DNA from: CAYRVX01 sp964642165
GTDB taxonomy: Bacteria > Planctomycetota > Phycisphaerae > SM23-33
Assembly: GCA_964642165.1 (NCBI GenBank)
Contig: CAZXOC010000114.1
Span: forward strand, 1-21,250
DNA: 21,250 bases
Direction: 5' to 3'
Positions 1 through 9,751 of this stretch are shown in pieces. Numbering within the stretch: the stretch's first letter is position 1; each line of letters starts with the position of its first letter. The notes beneath the pieces were generated by a model. The model was not told the origin of the DNA. It searched no databases and saw nothing but the letters and a program-made list of their open reading frames with translations. A program made the position numbers and the translations under genes.

Positions 1-1
1 G

Positions 2-14
2 CCCGGCGGCCGGG
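2..14 (-). terminator. Possible hairpin after the lactonase-like gene
   Basis: A 5-bp stem (CCCGG/CCGGG) with a 3-nt loop begins 4 nt beyond the lactonase stop codon. No U-tract can be judged because the window ends here, and GC-rich DNA forms such stems by chance. Confidence 0.25.
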
Positions 15-18
15 GGCG

Positions 19-1182
19 TCAGCGCGGCCGCAGCACCTTGACGCAGGCCGGGGCGGGCACCTTCGCCTGGTGGCCGGTCGCCTTCAGGACGCCCGTGGCG
101 GGGTCGATGCGGAAGACCACCACGTTGCCCGTGCGGCGGTTGGCGGCGAGGAGGAACGCCCCCGTCGGGTCGAGGGTGAAGTTGCGCGGCCAGTTGCCGC
201 CCGTGGGCTCGTGGCCCAGGCTGCGGAGCTTGCCCGTGCCGGGATCGACGGCGAAGATCGCGATGCTGTTGTGCCCGCGGTTGGAGCCGTAGAGGAACTT
301 GCCCGACGGGTGGACCTGCACCTCGGCGCAGGAGTTGGTGCCCTCGAACCCCTTCGGCAGCGTGGAGATCGTCTGCACCGCGCCCAGCGTGCCCTTGGCG
401 GCGTCGTAGGCGTAGGCCGAGACGGTGCAGTTCAGCTCGTTGATGGCGTAGGCCCACTTCCCGCTGGGATGGAACGCGAAGTGGCGCGGCCCGGCCCCGG
501 GCGCGGCGGCCACGAACGCCGGCTCGTGGGGGACGAGCGTGCCCTTCGCGGCGTCGAAGCGGTAGACGAAGATGCGGTCCGCCCCCAGGTCGGCGGCGAA
601 GGCGAACCGGTTGGCGGGGTCGAGGTTGACAGAGTGGGCGTGCGGGGCCGTCTGTCGCTTCGGGTGGACGCTGCGCCCCTTGTGCTGGATGAGGGCCGTC
701 GCCTTGCCCAGGCGCCCGTCGTCGCGGCCGATCGGCAGGGCGAAGACGCTGCCGCCGCCGTAGTTGGCGCCCAGGACGTGTCGGCCCGTGCGGTCGACCG
801 TGAGGTGACACGGCCAGACGCCGCCCGAGGGCTGCTGGTTGAGCAGCGTCAGCTCGCCGGTGTCGCGGCGGATGGCGAACGCGCTGACGCCGCCGCCGGC
901 GGCCCCCGCAAAGCGCCCGGTCTCGTTGACGCAGTAGAGGAAGCCGCCGCTCGGATGAACGGCCAGGAACGAGGGGCTGACGACCTGGGCGGCCACCTCC
1001 GGCGGGCTCAGCTTGCCGGTGGCCGGGTCCAGTCGGCAGCGGTAGATGGCCCCGCCCCTCGCTCGCCCGCGCCCGCCGACGTAGACGAGCGGCCCGCGCG
1101 GCGCCTCGGCGCCGCCGGCCAAGTGCGGCACGAGAATCACGGCAAGGCACGCCACCGACCGAGCAATCGCTTGCAGAGCCAT
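19..1182 (-). CDS. Secreted lactonase-like seven-bladed beta-propeller protein (YbhE/Pgl-type fold)
   Basis: About 387 residues. The protein starts with a Sec-type signal peptide (MALQAIARSVACLAVILVPH, processing probably after AGGAEA). Propeller blades then recur with the motif 'DP.TG.L' followed by 'HPSG.FLY..N', seen at least six times (for example VHPSGGFLYCVNE and VHPSGKFLYGSNR). This is the layout of the lactonase/6-phosphogluconolactonase (YbhE) family. Cytosolic members hydrolyse 6-phosphogluconolactone, but export makes that substrate unlikely here, and a role on extracellular sugar lactones is inference. The ATG at 1182 is chosen over upstream in-frame starts because AAGGGAGAC lies just upstream and the signal peptide begins there. 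It follows the Opp-type transporter genes on the same strand after about 120 nt, with its own promoter-like sequence. Catalytic residues of this family are not firmly defined, so the activity is uncertain. Confidence 0.85.
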   Translation of the reverse strand: MALQAIARSVACLAVILVPHLAGGAEAPRGPLVYVGGRGRARGGAIYRCRLDPATGKLSPPEVAAQVVSPSFLAVHPSGGFLYCVNETGRFAGAAGGGVSAFAIRRDTGELTLLNQQPSGGVWPCHLTVDRTGRHVLGANYGGGSVFALPIGRDDGRLGKATALIQHKGRSVHPKRQTAPHAHSVNLDPANRFAFAADLGADRIFVYRFDAAKGTLVPHEPAFVAAAPGAGPRHFAFHPSGKWAYAINELNCTVSAYAYDAAKGTLGAVQTISTLPKGFEGTNSCAEVQVHPSGKFLYGSNRGHNSIAIFAVDPGTGKLRSLGHEPTGGNWPRNFTLDPTGAFLLAANRRTGNVVVFRIDPATGVLKATGHQAKVPAPACVKVLRPR

Positions 1183-1249
1183 GTCCTGTCTCCCTTCGTC
1201 GCCGGGGCGCCGGGTCCAGCCGGGTCCGGCCGGGCGGCGCGTCTGGCAC

Positions 1250-1278
1250 CGTATACGCCGCCGGCCCCGCCGCGTCAA
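1250..1278 (-). promoter_or_regulatory. Candidate sigma70-like promoter for the lactonase-like gene
   Basis: On the minus strand, TTGACG (1273-1278) and TATACG (1250-1255) are separated by exactly 17 nt, about 70 nt upstream of the ATG at 1182. The -35 box matches 5/6 of consensus and the -10 box 4/6. It lies between the oppF-like stop and the lactonase start, so the last gene may be transcribed independently of the transporter operon. Confidence 0.45.
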
Positions 1279-1305
1279 ACCCGCCTTCGAGGCCTGCGGG
1301 AACGC

Positions 1306-2308
<1,003 letters not shown>

Positions 2309-2328
<20 letters not shown>

Positions 2329-3346
2329 CGTCGTCGCTCTCCGCATCGTCGTAGAGGAAGCAGCTCGCGCAGTGGTCCGGCCCGACGCGGGTGGGCGCGG
2401 GCACCTTCGCGGCGCAGATCGCCCCGACGCGCTGCCGGCAGCGGGGGTGGAAGGCGCAGCCGGGCGGCAGCGTGTAGGGGTCCGGCACGGAGCCCTCGAT
2501 CGGCTCGAGCTTGCGCTTCCCGGCGGTCAGCCGCGGGATCGACCGCAGCAGCGCCCGCGTGTAGGGGTGGCGCGGCTCGTCGAAGATCACCTCGACGGGG
2601 CCTTCCTCCACCACGCGCCCGAGGTACATCACGTAGACGTGGTCGACCATGTGCGCGACGACCGCCAGGTCGTGCGTGATCAGGATCAGCGACAGGCCGA
2701 ACTCCGCCTGCATGTCCTTGATCAGCCGCAGGACCTGGGCCTGGATCGTCACGTCCAGCGCGGTGGTGGGCTCGTCGGCGATCAGCACGCGCGGGCTGCA
2801 CGCCAGCGCCATGGCGATCATCGCGCGCTGGCGCATCCCGCCGCTGAGCTGGAAGGGGTAGCTCTCGGCGCGCCGGTCGGGGTCGGGGATCCCGACGAGC
2901 CCGAGCAGCTCGACGACGCGCCGGCGGGCGGCGTCCTTGTCCAGCCCCCGGTGCAGGCGGATGCCCTCGGCGATCTGGTTGCAGATCGTGTGGACGGGGC
3001 TGAAGGCGGTCATCGGCTCCTGGAAGATCATGGCGATGTCGCCGCCGCGGATTCGCCGCATCTCCCGGCTGTTGGGGGCGAGGTGCGCCAGGTCCACGAC
3101 GGAATCGTCCGCCTTGCGGAACCGGACGCGCCCGGAGGCGATTCGCCCGGTCCGCGGCAGGATTCGCAGCACGGCGTAGGCGCTGATCGTCTTGCCGCAG
3201 CCGCTCTCGCCGACGATCCCGATCGACCCGCCCGGCGGGAGGCGGAAGTCCGCGCCGTTGACGGCGCGCACGACGCCCTCGTCGCGGTCGAACCGGACCC
3301 GCAGGCCCGTCACGTCCAGGATGGGATGTCTCGCGTCGTCGCTCAT
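2309..3346 (-). CDS. oppD: Oligopeptide/oligosaccharide ABC transporter, ATP-binding subunit (OppD/DppD-like)
   Basis: 345 residues, the normal length for OppD. Motifs in order: Walker A GESGCGKT near residue 45, Q-loop IFQEPMTAFSPV, signature LSGGMRQRAMIAMALA, Walker B VLIADEPTTALD and switch His in LITHDLAVV. The C-terminal Opp domain follows (HPYTRALLRSIPRL) with the cysteine cluster GCAFHPRCRQRVGAIC. It pairs with the OppF-like ATPase to drive the two permeases. The start lies only 3 nt after the OppC-like stop, and the 3' end overlaps the oppF-like start. An odd feature is the very acidic last dozen residues (DDAESDDDADDAG), encoded exactly where the next gene's start and ribosome-binding site are embedded. 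Confidence 0.94.
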
Positions 3347-3349
3347 CGC

Positions 3350-4474
3350 TCAGTGGTACGGGTCGGCCGCGTCCCGCAGGCCGTCTCCCATGAAGTTGAA
3401 CGCCAGCACGACGAGGATCACGAACAGCCCCGGCAGCAGCAGCCACGGGGCCATGATCACGGCCTGGATGTTCTGGGCGCGCTGGAGCAGCACGCCCCAG
3501 CTGACGATCGGCGGGCGCAGGCCGATGCCCAGGAAGCTCAGCGCCGTCTCCCCGAGGATCATGCCGGGCACGGCGAGGGTGGCCGACGTGATGATGTGGC
3601 TGAGGAAGCTCGGCAGGAGGTGGCGGAAGATGATCCTGCCCTCGCCGGTCCCGCAGAGGCGCGCCGCGACGACGAAGTCCTCGTTCCGCAGGGAGAGGAA
3701 CTTGCCCCGCACGACGCGCGCCAGGCCGGTCCAGCCCAGGAACGACAGGATCACCGTGATGCCGAAGTAGATGTACAGGGGGGGCCAGTGGGCCGGCAGT
3801 GCCGCGCTCAGCGCCATCCACAGCGGGATGTGCGGAATGCAGCGAAGGACCTCGATGATCCGCTGGATGACGTAGTCGGCGACGCCGCCGTAGTAGCCGG
3901 CGATCCCGCCGAGGACGATCCCCAGCAGGAAGCTGAGGGTCACGCCGATCAGCCCGATGGACAGCGAGATCCTGGCCCCGTAGACGATGCGGCTGAAGAG
4001 GTCGCGCCCGAGCTTGTCCGTGCCGAACAGGTAGAGGTGGCCCCCCTCGGTCCCGAACAGGTGCACGTCGGTCCGGAAGAGGCCCCACATCTTGTAGTCC
4101 TGCCCGCGGACGAAGAAGCGGACGGGGTGGCGCGACGACGTGTCCTCGACGAAGTGCCGCTGCCAGGCCTCGGAGTCGATCTCCTGGCGGATGCGGTAGA
4201 CGAAGGGGCGGAGGTGGAAGTCGCCCTCGGCGTCGAAGAGGTGGAGGCCCTGCGGCGGGCCCTGGACGTAGTTCCGGTCGCGGGCGTTGGGCGTGTAGGG
4301 CGCCACGAGCTCGCAGAAGGCGGCCACCAGGTACAGGACGATCAGCACGCCCGCGCTGGCGACGGCGAGCTTGTGGCGGCGGAAGCGCCACCACATCAGC
4401 CGCCACTGCGAGGCGACGAAGAGCTTCTCGCTGTCCTTCGCCGCCGCGCCGACTTGCGCCTTCGTCTCACTCAT
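3350..4474 (-). CDS. oppC: ABC transporter permease (OppC/DppC-like) with a long periplasmic insert
   Basis: 374 residues, an inner-membrane permease of the binding-protein-dependent type. The first membrane helix is near residues 35-55 (LAVASAGVLIVLYLVAAF). The conserved FGTDKLGRDLFSRIVYGARI motif follows, then the five-helix permease core with the EAA-type coupling loop (VVAARLCGTGEGRIIF...LLPS) and GETALSFLGIGLRPP. Typical OppC proteins are near 300 residues. The extra length is about 100 residues of hydrophilic sequence between helix 1 and the FGTDKLGRD motif, rich in aromatic and charged residues, which topology places on the periplasmic face. The start overlaps the OppB-like stop by 8 nt and the stop is 3 nt before oppD. 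Contact of the insert with the binding protein is inference. Confidence 0.92.
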   Translation of the reverse strand: MSETKAQVGAAAKDSEKLFVASQWRLMWWRFRRHKLAVASAGVLIVLYLVAAFCELVAPYTPNARDRNYVQGPPQGLHLFDAEGDFHLRPFVYRIRQEIDSEAWQRHFVEDTSSRHPVRFFVRGQDYKMWGLFRTDVHLFGTEGGHLYLFGTDKLGRDLFSRIVYGARISLSIGLIGVTLSFLLGIVLGGIAGYYGGVADYVIQRIIEVLRCIPHIPLWMALSAALPAHWPPLYIYFGITVILSFLGWTGLARVVRGKFLSLRNEDFVVAARLCGTGEGRIIFRHLLPSFLSHIITSATLAVPGMILGETALSFLGIGLRPPIVSWGVLLQRAQNIQAVIMAPWLLLPGLFVILVVLAFNFMGDGLRDAADPYH

Positions 4475-5450
4475 ACCGGATCCGCGGGTCGATCAGGGCC
4501 AGCAGGATGTCCGAGACCAGCGTGCCGATCACCGTCAGCGTGGAGAGGATCATGATGAAGCTGCCGGCGAGGTACATGTCCTGGCTCATCAACGCCCGCA
4601 GCAGGAGGGGCCCCGTCGTCGGCAGGCTCAGGACCACCGCGGCGATCGTCGAGCCGGAGAACAGGTGCGGCAGCATCCACCCGATCGTGCTGACGAACGG
4701 GTTCAGGGCGATCCGCACGGGGTACTTGAGGATCAGGCGGATCGGCCCGACGCCCTTCGCCCGCGCCGTGATGACGTAGGGCTTCTGAAGCTCGTCCAGC
4801 AGGTTCGCCCGCATGACGCGGATCATCCCCGCCGTCCCGGCCATGCCCACCACCACCGTGGGGATCCACACGTGGCTGAGCAGGTCGGCGAACTTCGCCC
4901 AGCTCCACGGCGCGGCGACGTACTGGGGGCTGAACAGCCCGCCCACGCTGACGCCGAACCACTCGTAGCCGAGGTACATCAGCACCATCGCCAGCAGGAA
5001 GCTCGGCGTGGAGAGCCCCAGGAAGCCGACCGTCGTGAAGGCGTAGTCGGCGATCGAGTACTGCCGCAGCGCGGAGTAGATGCCGATCGGGAAGGCGACG
5101 ATCCACGTGAACAGCATGCTGCACAGGGCGATGACGACGGTGTAGCCGAGGCGGTCCCAGATCAGCTCGTTGACGGGGCGGTTCCACTCGAAGGAATAGC
5201 CCATGTCCCCCCGCACGAAGTTGGTGACCCACTTGACGTACTGGACGTAGACGGGGCGGTCCAGCCCGTAGCGGGCCCGCAGGGCGGCGATGCGCTCCTC
5301 GCTGATCTGCTCGCCCTGCTGCTGGAGCTGCTCGAGCTGCGAGGTCAGGAAGTCGCCCGGCGGGAGCTGGATGAGGACGAACGTGATGATCGAGATCACC
5401 ACCAGCGTCGGGATCATGCCGAGGATGCGGCGGAGGATGTAGCTGGTCAT
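4467..5450 (-). CDS. oppB: ABC transporter permease (OppB/DppB-like)
   Basis: 327 residues. The N-terminus MTSYILRRILGMIPTLVVIS is the classic OppB start with helix 1. A periplasmic stretch (about residues 35-95) follows, with GLDRPVYVQYVKWVTNFVRG and the GDMGYSF motif. The membrane core then carries the EAA coupling loop (YVITARAKGVGPIRLILKYP) that docks on the ATPases. The protein ends with DPRIRYE, the usual OppB-type end. A Q/E-rich segment near residues 38-52 (LEQLQQQGEQISEER) may be coiled. The start has GGAAGGATG upstream and lies 15 nt after the binding-protein gene, in one transcription unit with it. Function and membrane location follow from the family; the imported substrate is unknown. 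Confidence 0.94.
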   Translation of the reverse strand: MTSYILRRILGMIPTLVVISIITFVLIQLPPGDFLTSQLEQLQQQGEQISEERIAALRARYGLDRPVYVQYVKWVTNFVRGDMGYSFEWNRPVNELIWDRLGYTVVIALCSMLFTWIVAFPIGIYSALRQYSIADYAFTTVGFLGLSTPSFLLAMVLMYLGYEWFGVSVGGLFSPQYVAAPWSWAKFADLLSHVWIPTVVVGMAGTAGMIRVMRANLLDELQKPYVITARAKGVGPIRLILKYPVRIALNPFVSTIGWMLPHLFSGSTIAAVVLSLPTTGPLLLRALMSQDMYLAGSFIMILSTLTVIGTLVSDILLALIDPRIRYE

Positions 5451-5465
5451 CGGCCCATCCTTCCG

Positions 5466-7415
5466 TCACTCCCGGGCGAGGTACCACGTCTCGGGGTGGT
5501 AGGGGAAGCTCCAGCGGTTGTCCCAGCCCCAGTAGCCCCGCTCGGGCACGTTGCGGAGGCGGTTGCTCACCACGAGGGGATGCGGCGCCAGGCCGACCGT
5601 GCCGATCGTCCAGAGGTTCTGAGCCTGCGATCGCAGGATGTTCCTGCCCAGCTCGATGCGGCGCCGCTCGTCCATGCAGGTGCGCATCTCCACCCACCAG
5701 TCGAGGACCTGCCTGGGCTTGCCGGTGGGCTCTTCGCCCTTCTCGCCGCTGCTGAGGTACCACAGCGCCCAGGCGGGCCAGATCGACACCTCCCAGTTCC
5801 GCCGCATGGGCACGAACCAGAACGGCTCCGGGGGGAAGAGGATGTCCGTCGAGCGGTCCGCGTGCCAGAGGGTCATGTGCATGAGGTTCGCGCGGGCCCG
5901 CTCGCTCTGGAGCCCGCCGGTGAGCTGCTTCAGGCGGATGTCCAGCGCGACCTCGCGCCAGTGCTCCACGACCAGCTCCATGGTCGGGCCCTTGGGCGTC
6001 TCCATCGGCGTCCACTCGAGGGTCACGTTCAGCGGCGTGCCGTCGGGGCGGTCGCGGCGGCCGTCCCCGTCGCGGTCCACGAGCCCCACCTCGTCCAGCA
6101 GCCGCCGCGCCTCGTCGGGGTCGTGCCGCGTGTAGGCCCGGGCGAACCGCGGGTCGTAGAAGCGGCTGGAGGGGATCACCGTGGTCTGCCGCGGCGTGGC
6201 GTGGCCGAAGTAGAGCGTCTGGTTGATCTCGTCGCGGTTGATCGCCAGCGACAGCGCGCGGCGGAAGCGCACGTCCTGGAAGATCCGCCGCAGCCCGGCG
6301 TCCTGGCAGGTGAGGTTGGGCTGGATGGCCACGTCCACGCCGTGCAGGCGGTTCCAGATGTACGTCCGGTAGCCGCACTTCCGCTCGCCGCGCTTGAACA
6401 GCGGGATGTCGGAGGTCTCGGTCTGCATGCCGGCGATGGTGGCCTGCCCGGTGCAGGCCTTGGCCGTCATCATCTCGCGGTTCTGCACGACGAGGGCCTG
6501 GATGCGGTCGATGTACGGGAGCTGGTTGCCCTTCGGGTCGACCTTGGGGTAGTAGGGGTTGCGCCGGAAGATCAGGATGCTCAGGCCCTGCTTCTCGACC
6601 ACGTAGGCGCGGAGCGTCGGGCAGTTGACCTCCGGGTCGGTCGTGGAGCGCATCTTGCCGAAGTAGGCCACCCAGTCGTGGAAGCCCAGCTTCTTCGCCG
6701 CCTGCTCGAGCTTCTCCTTCGCCACCCAGTCCGTGTGGAACCGCTTGAGCCAGTGGGCGGGCTGGGCGTAGTAGTCGCCGTGGTGCGCCAGCTCGTTGAC
6801 GAAGAACGGGTTGGGCTTCTCGAACTCGAAGCGGACCGTGCAGCGGTCCACCTTGGTGACCTTGGCGGTGTCCCACGGCGGGCTCTGGATCGGCGTGATG
6901 TCCCGGTTGCAGGACATGCGATCGAACCAGAACACGTAGTCGTCCGCCGTGAGCGGGTGGCCGTCCGACCACCGGATGCCCTTGCGAAGGAACAGCGTCA
7001 CCACGCGCCCGCCGTGGCTGTACCGCCACGCCCTGGCGTAGTTGGGCAGCGTGCGGCGGACCTCCGGGCCGATCCGCAGCGGGGGCTCGAGGTTGCAGAG
7101 GATGCCCCCCTCGCCCAGCGACGTGTTCTGCGTGGTGAAGACGATCGCCGTGCCGCCGTAGCGGCCGATCCCCTTCAGCGGCTCCACCACGATCGGGTCG
7201 TCCGGCAGGCGCTGCCGGAGGGGCGGCAGCTTGCCCTGCGCCACCTCCCGCCGGAGCATGGGCGACTCGCGAAAGGTCGCGATCCGCATCTCCGACGCCG
7301 TCCTGGGGGCCTGGAACCAGCTCTCGGGCCAAGTCTTCCTGGGAATGCCCTCCGCCCCGGCGATCCGCGCCGAGGCCCCCAGCGCCGCCAGGAGGCACAG
7401 GCAGGCGGGCCTCAT
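5466..7415 (-). CDS. Extracellular solute-binding protein, family 5 (OppA/DppA-like)
   Basis: About 649 residues, the periplasmic receptor of the importer encoded just downstream. The signal peptide is MRPACLCLLAALGASARIAG, cut probably before EG. There is no lipobox at the expected position, so it is probably soluble or held by other means. Near residues 62-90 stands the block LPPLRQRLPDDPIVVEP followed by IGRYGGT, shared with a long subfamily of family-5 proteins. The family hallmark LFLRKGIRWSDGHPLTADDY follows at about 142-160, then the lobe-2 motif VRFRRALSLAINRDEINQTL. The segment DRDGDGRRD looks like a calcium-binding loop. It is longer than E. coli OppA (about 540). Some family-5 proteins bind oligosaccharides rather than peptides, and nearby sulfatases make that attractive but unproven. 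The ATG at 7415 is preferred for its signal peptide and GGGGAG upstream. Confidence 0.92.
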   Translation of the reverse strand: MRPACLCLLAALGASARIAGAEGIPRKTWPESWFQAPRTASEMRIATFRESPMLRREVAQGKLPPLRQRLPDDPIVVEPLKGIGRYGGTAIVFTTQNTSLGEGGILCNLEPPLRIGPEVRRTLPNYARAWRYSHGGRVVTLFLRKGIRWSDGHPLTADDYVFWFDRMSCNRDITPIQSPPWDTAKVTKVDRCTVRFEFEKPNPFFVNELAHHGDYYAQPAHWLKRFHTDWVAKEKLEQAAKKLGFHDWVAYFGKMRSTTDPEVNCPTLRAYVVEKQGLSILIFRRNPYYPKVDPKGNQLPYIDRIQALVVQNREMMTAKACTGQATIAGMQTETSDIPLFKRGERKCGYRTYIWNRLHGVDVAIQPNLTCQDAGLRRIFQDVRFRRALSLAINRDEINQTLYFGHATPRQTTVIPSSRFYDPRFARAYTRHDPDEARRLLDEVGLVDRDGDGRRDRPDGTPLNVTLEWTPMETPKGPTMELVVEHWREVALDIRLKQLTGGLQSERARANLMHMTLWHADRSTDILFPPEPFWFVPMRRNWEVSIWPAWALWYLSSGEKGEEPTGKPRQVLDWWVEMRTCMDERRRIELGRNILRSQAQNLWTIGTVGLAPHPLVVSNRLRNVPERGYWGWDNRWSFPYHPETWYLARE

Positions 7416-7608
7416 CCGTCCCGTCTCCCCGGTGAGCCGGAACCGGCAGGATCGGCGTGCGTCATGGGCCTCTCCGCGTGACGGCACTGTCGAACGGGTC
7501 TCCCAAGCGGGGCGCGCACATCGCGGCGGCCTCGACGCGGGTATCCTACACGAAGCCGCCCTCACCTGCGCACGGTCCTCTGCCCTGCCGCGCGGGGCCC
7601 GCCCGCCG

Positions 7609-9552
7609 CTACCGCGTCAGCGCGCGCACGGCCGGATCGAGCGAAAAGCGGATGAACATGCTCCCGTCGCCCTTTCCCGTTCGCGCGGAGGTGAGGGCAC
7701 GCCGCATCGCCGGCAGCGCGGGGCGGGCCGTCTCGCCCAGCATCTGCAAGGCCCGGGCCGCCCGCAGCGCCGCCCGCTTGTCGGGGGACCCGAGCTCCCG
7801 GGTCAGGACCTTCAGTGCGGCGTCGGCCCGCCCGAGCCCGGCCAGCGTCCAGGCGGCCTCGATGCGCACGGCCGCCGCCGCGTCGGACAGGGCGCCCGTC
7901 AACGGCTGGACGGCGGCGCGGGCCCGGTCGCCCTGGGCGCGCAATCCGACGGCCGCCCAGTACCGCACAGCGCCGTCGGAGTCCTTCAGGAGCTTGACCT
8001 GCCGGCCGAGGGCCTTCGCGCCCGTGCCGACGAGCTCGGCGGCGGCGAGGATCCGCTCGAGCGGGTAGGCGTCGCCCCGCCGCGCCATCTCGTACGGCGT
8101 GCCGCCGCGACTGCGCCGGGCCAGGTCCGTCTCGGGCAGGAAGCCCAGGTCCCGCGTCTCCAGCAGCCACTGCCGCAGGCGCTTGCGCATCTTCGCCAAG
8201 CGCGGCGCCTGGTCGGGCGAGCCCGCCAGGTTGCGGACCTGCCGCGGGTCGCCGGCCGTGTCGTACAGCTCCTCCAGCGCCCGGGACGGGCCGGCGTAGT
8301 GCCGCTGCGCCGCCGTGGTGAGCTTGCCCTGCCCGGCCAGGCGGGTGATCTCCTGGCGGATCTTCCCCTGGTCGGAGTAGAAGCTCGGCTGGTTGTAGGA
8401 CAGGTGCGGCATGTAGTTGCGGACGTAGAGCCAGTTGCCGTCGCGGACGGACCGGGCGAGGTCGAAGGCCTCGTCCACGCGGTCGCGGGCGCCGCAGACG
8501 TCGGTTCGCGGCGCGCCGGCCGCCGCGCCCAGGAAGGCGCGCCCCTGCATGTAGTCCGGGACGGGCACGCCCACCAGGCTGAGGACCGTCGGGGGGAAGT
8601 CCACGAAGCTGATCAGCCGGTCGCTGGTCGCCCCCGGCCGCCCGGGCGCCAGGTGGGCGTACTTCCGGGGGAAGCGGACCAGCAGCGGCACGTGCATGCC
8701 CGAGTCGAGCACGAGGCGCTTGTGCCGGGGCAGCCCCGAGCCGTGGTCCGAGTAGAAGAACACGATCGTGTCCTCCGCGAGCCCGTCGGCCTCCAACTCG
8801 CCGAGGATCCGACCGACGTTCTGGTCCATCACCGTGACGCAGTCGTAGTAGCGGGCCACGGTCCGACGAACGACCGGCGTGTCCGGGTAGTAGGGCGGCA
8901 GCGGCGCCTTCGCCGGGTCGTGGCGCCGGGCGGGGTCGAGCCGGCTCTGGACCTTGCGGCGAAACTCCTCGTACGGCCAGACCATCGTCCGCGACTGGTG
9001 CGAGGTCATGTCGTTGAAGACGCAGAAGAACGGCTGGCCTTTCCGCCGGCCGCGCCAGTGCGCCTTGCCGCTGCATGCGTCCCACGAGGCCCGGATGATC
9101 GCCGGCTCGTTGGCGGTGTTGTAGTCCGTCTTGACGTTGTTCGTGCAGTAGTACCCGGCGGCGCGAAGGTACGAGGGGAAGCCCGTCATCTTCGCGGGGA
9201 TGGGAAACCTGGACCGCAGGTTGGGCGTTCCCAGGGCCGTGGCGTACACGCCGGTGATGAGGCACGACCGCACCGGCGAGCAGACCGGCGCCGTGGCGAA
9301 GACGCGGGTGTACCGTAGGGACTGGGACGCCAGGCGGTCGATGTGCGGCGTGGTGGCGTACCGGTCGCCGTAGCAGCCGAGGGTCGGGCTCATGTCCTCG
9401 CAGGTGATCCAGAGGATGTTCGGCCGGGCGCGGGGGCCTTTGCGTTGGGCGGAGAGTCGCCCGGCGCCGACGCCGAGCACCGCGCCGAGTGAGGCCAGTC
9501 CGCTGCGCCGGAGGAAGTCGCGACGGTCGATTCCGGGTTGAGAGCTGTTCAT
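7609..9552 (-). CDS. Tat-exported formylglycine sulfatase with C-terminal HEAT repeats
   Basis: About 647 residues. The twin-arginine signal is at the N-terminus (DRRDFLRRSGLASLGAVLG). The sulfatase fold follows: metal-binding NILWITCEDMSP (about 44-55), the formylglycine signature VCSPVRSCLITG with modified Cys91 and Arg95, and the metal-site YSDHG (Asp269-His270). These enzymes hydrolyse sulfate esters or sulfamates. The signature Cys must be converted to formylglycine by a maturase, none of which is in this window. From about residue 500 the chain becomes alanine/leucine-rich helical repeats (VRYWAAVGLRAQGDRA, VRIEAAWTLAGLGRADAALK), read as HEAT repeats; this fusion is known in Planctomycetes. 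The ATG at 9552 has GAGGAGAG 6 nt upstream, whereas a TTG 24 nt earlier has no such site. It is divergent from the reductase and upstream of the transporter operon. Its substrate is unknown. Confidence 0.92.
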   Translation of the reverse strand: MNSSQPGIDRRDFLRRSGLASLGAVLGVGAGRLSAQRKGPRARPNILWITCEDMSPTLGCYGDRYATTPHIDRLASQSLRYTRVFATAPVCSPVRSCLITGVYATALGTPNLRSRFPIPAKMTGFPSYLRAAGYYCTNNVKTDYNTANEPAIIRASWDACSGKAHWRGRRKGQPFFCVFNDMTSHQSRTMVWPYEEFRRKVQSRLDPARRHDPAKAPLPPYYPDTPVVRRTVARYYDCVTVMDQNVGRILGELEADGLAEDTIVFFYSDHGSGLPRHKRLVLDSGMHVPLLVRFPRKYAHLAPGRPGATSDRLISFVDFPPTVLSLVGVPVPDYMQGRAFLGAAAGAPRTDVCGARDRVDEAFDLARSVRDGNWLYVRNYMPHLSYNQPSFYSDQGKIRQEITRLAGQGKLTTAAQRHYAGPSRALEELYDTAGDPRQVRNLAGSPDQAPRLAKMRKRLRQWLLETRDLGFLPETDLARRSRGGTPYEMARRGDAYPLERILAAAELVGTGAKALGRQVKLLKDSDGAVRYWAAVGLRAQGDRARAAVQPLTGALSDAAAAVRIEAAWTLAGLGRADAALKVLTRELGSPDKRAALRAARALQMLGETARPALPAMRRALTSARTGKGDGSMFIRFSLDPAVRALTR

Positions 9553-9658
9553 CGGTTCTCTCCTCGATAGGTTCAACGGCGTGCCGGGGGCAACCGGTCC
9601 GCCTCTTTGCGCGGCCGCGCCCGGCGGCGCTGCCGCCCCGCGGCGCGGGGGCGGCGCG

Positions 9659-9687
9659 TTGCCTGCGGCGCGGGAGTCGGGTCAAAT
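9659..9687 (+). promoter_or_regulatory. Weak candidate promoter for the aldo/keto reductase-sulfatase pair
   Basis: TTGCCT (9659-9664) and TCAAAT (9682-9687) are spaced by 17 nt, about 65 nt upstream of the GTG start. Each box matches 4/6 of consensus. It lies in the 199-nt divergent region between the first sulfatase and the reductase, in one of its few less GC-rich spots. No equally good promoter was seen facing the sulfatase. Confidence 0.25.
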
Positions 9688-9738
9688 ACACGCCGCGGCG
9701 GCGCGAGGTCGTTTGCCGTGGGACCGAGGCAGCAGCAC

Positions 9739-9744
9739 AGGAGA
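9739..9744 (+). promoter_or_regulatory. Ribosome-binding site deciding the GTG start of the reductase
   Basis: AGGAGA ends 7 nt before the GTG at 9752, an ideal distance, and sits 25 nt before the in-frame ATG at 9770. It favours GTG as the start codon. Confidence 0.7.
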
Positions 9745-9751
9745 CGGATCC

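Noticed and set aside
4371..7481. A plus-strand open frame of over 1000 codons antisense to the transporter genes
   Set aside because: Its Arg/Asp/Val/His-rich translation has no domain, and the opposite strand encodes clear family proteins. Long antisense frames are expected at this GC content.
7416..7608. A possible promoter (TAGGAT on the minus strand near 7543-7548) for the transporter operon
   Set aside because: No acceptable -35 element at 15-19 nt spacing. A promoter is likely in this 193-nt gap but I cannot place it.
9553..9576. A TTG-initiated extension of the first sulfatase
   Set aside because: No ribosome-binding site precedes the TTG, while the ATG at 9552 has GAGGAGAG at a good distance and leaves the Tat signal near the N-terminus.
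9623..9637. An inverted repeat GGCGGC-GCT-GCCGCC in the divergent sulfatase/reductase region
   Set aside because: A short GC-only stem in a nearly pure G/C stretch is expected by chance; there is no operator symmetry relative to a promoter.
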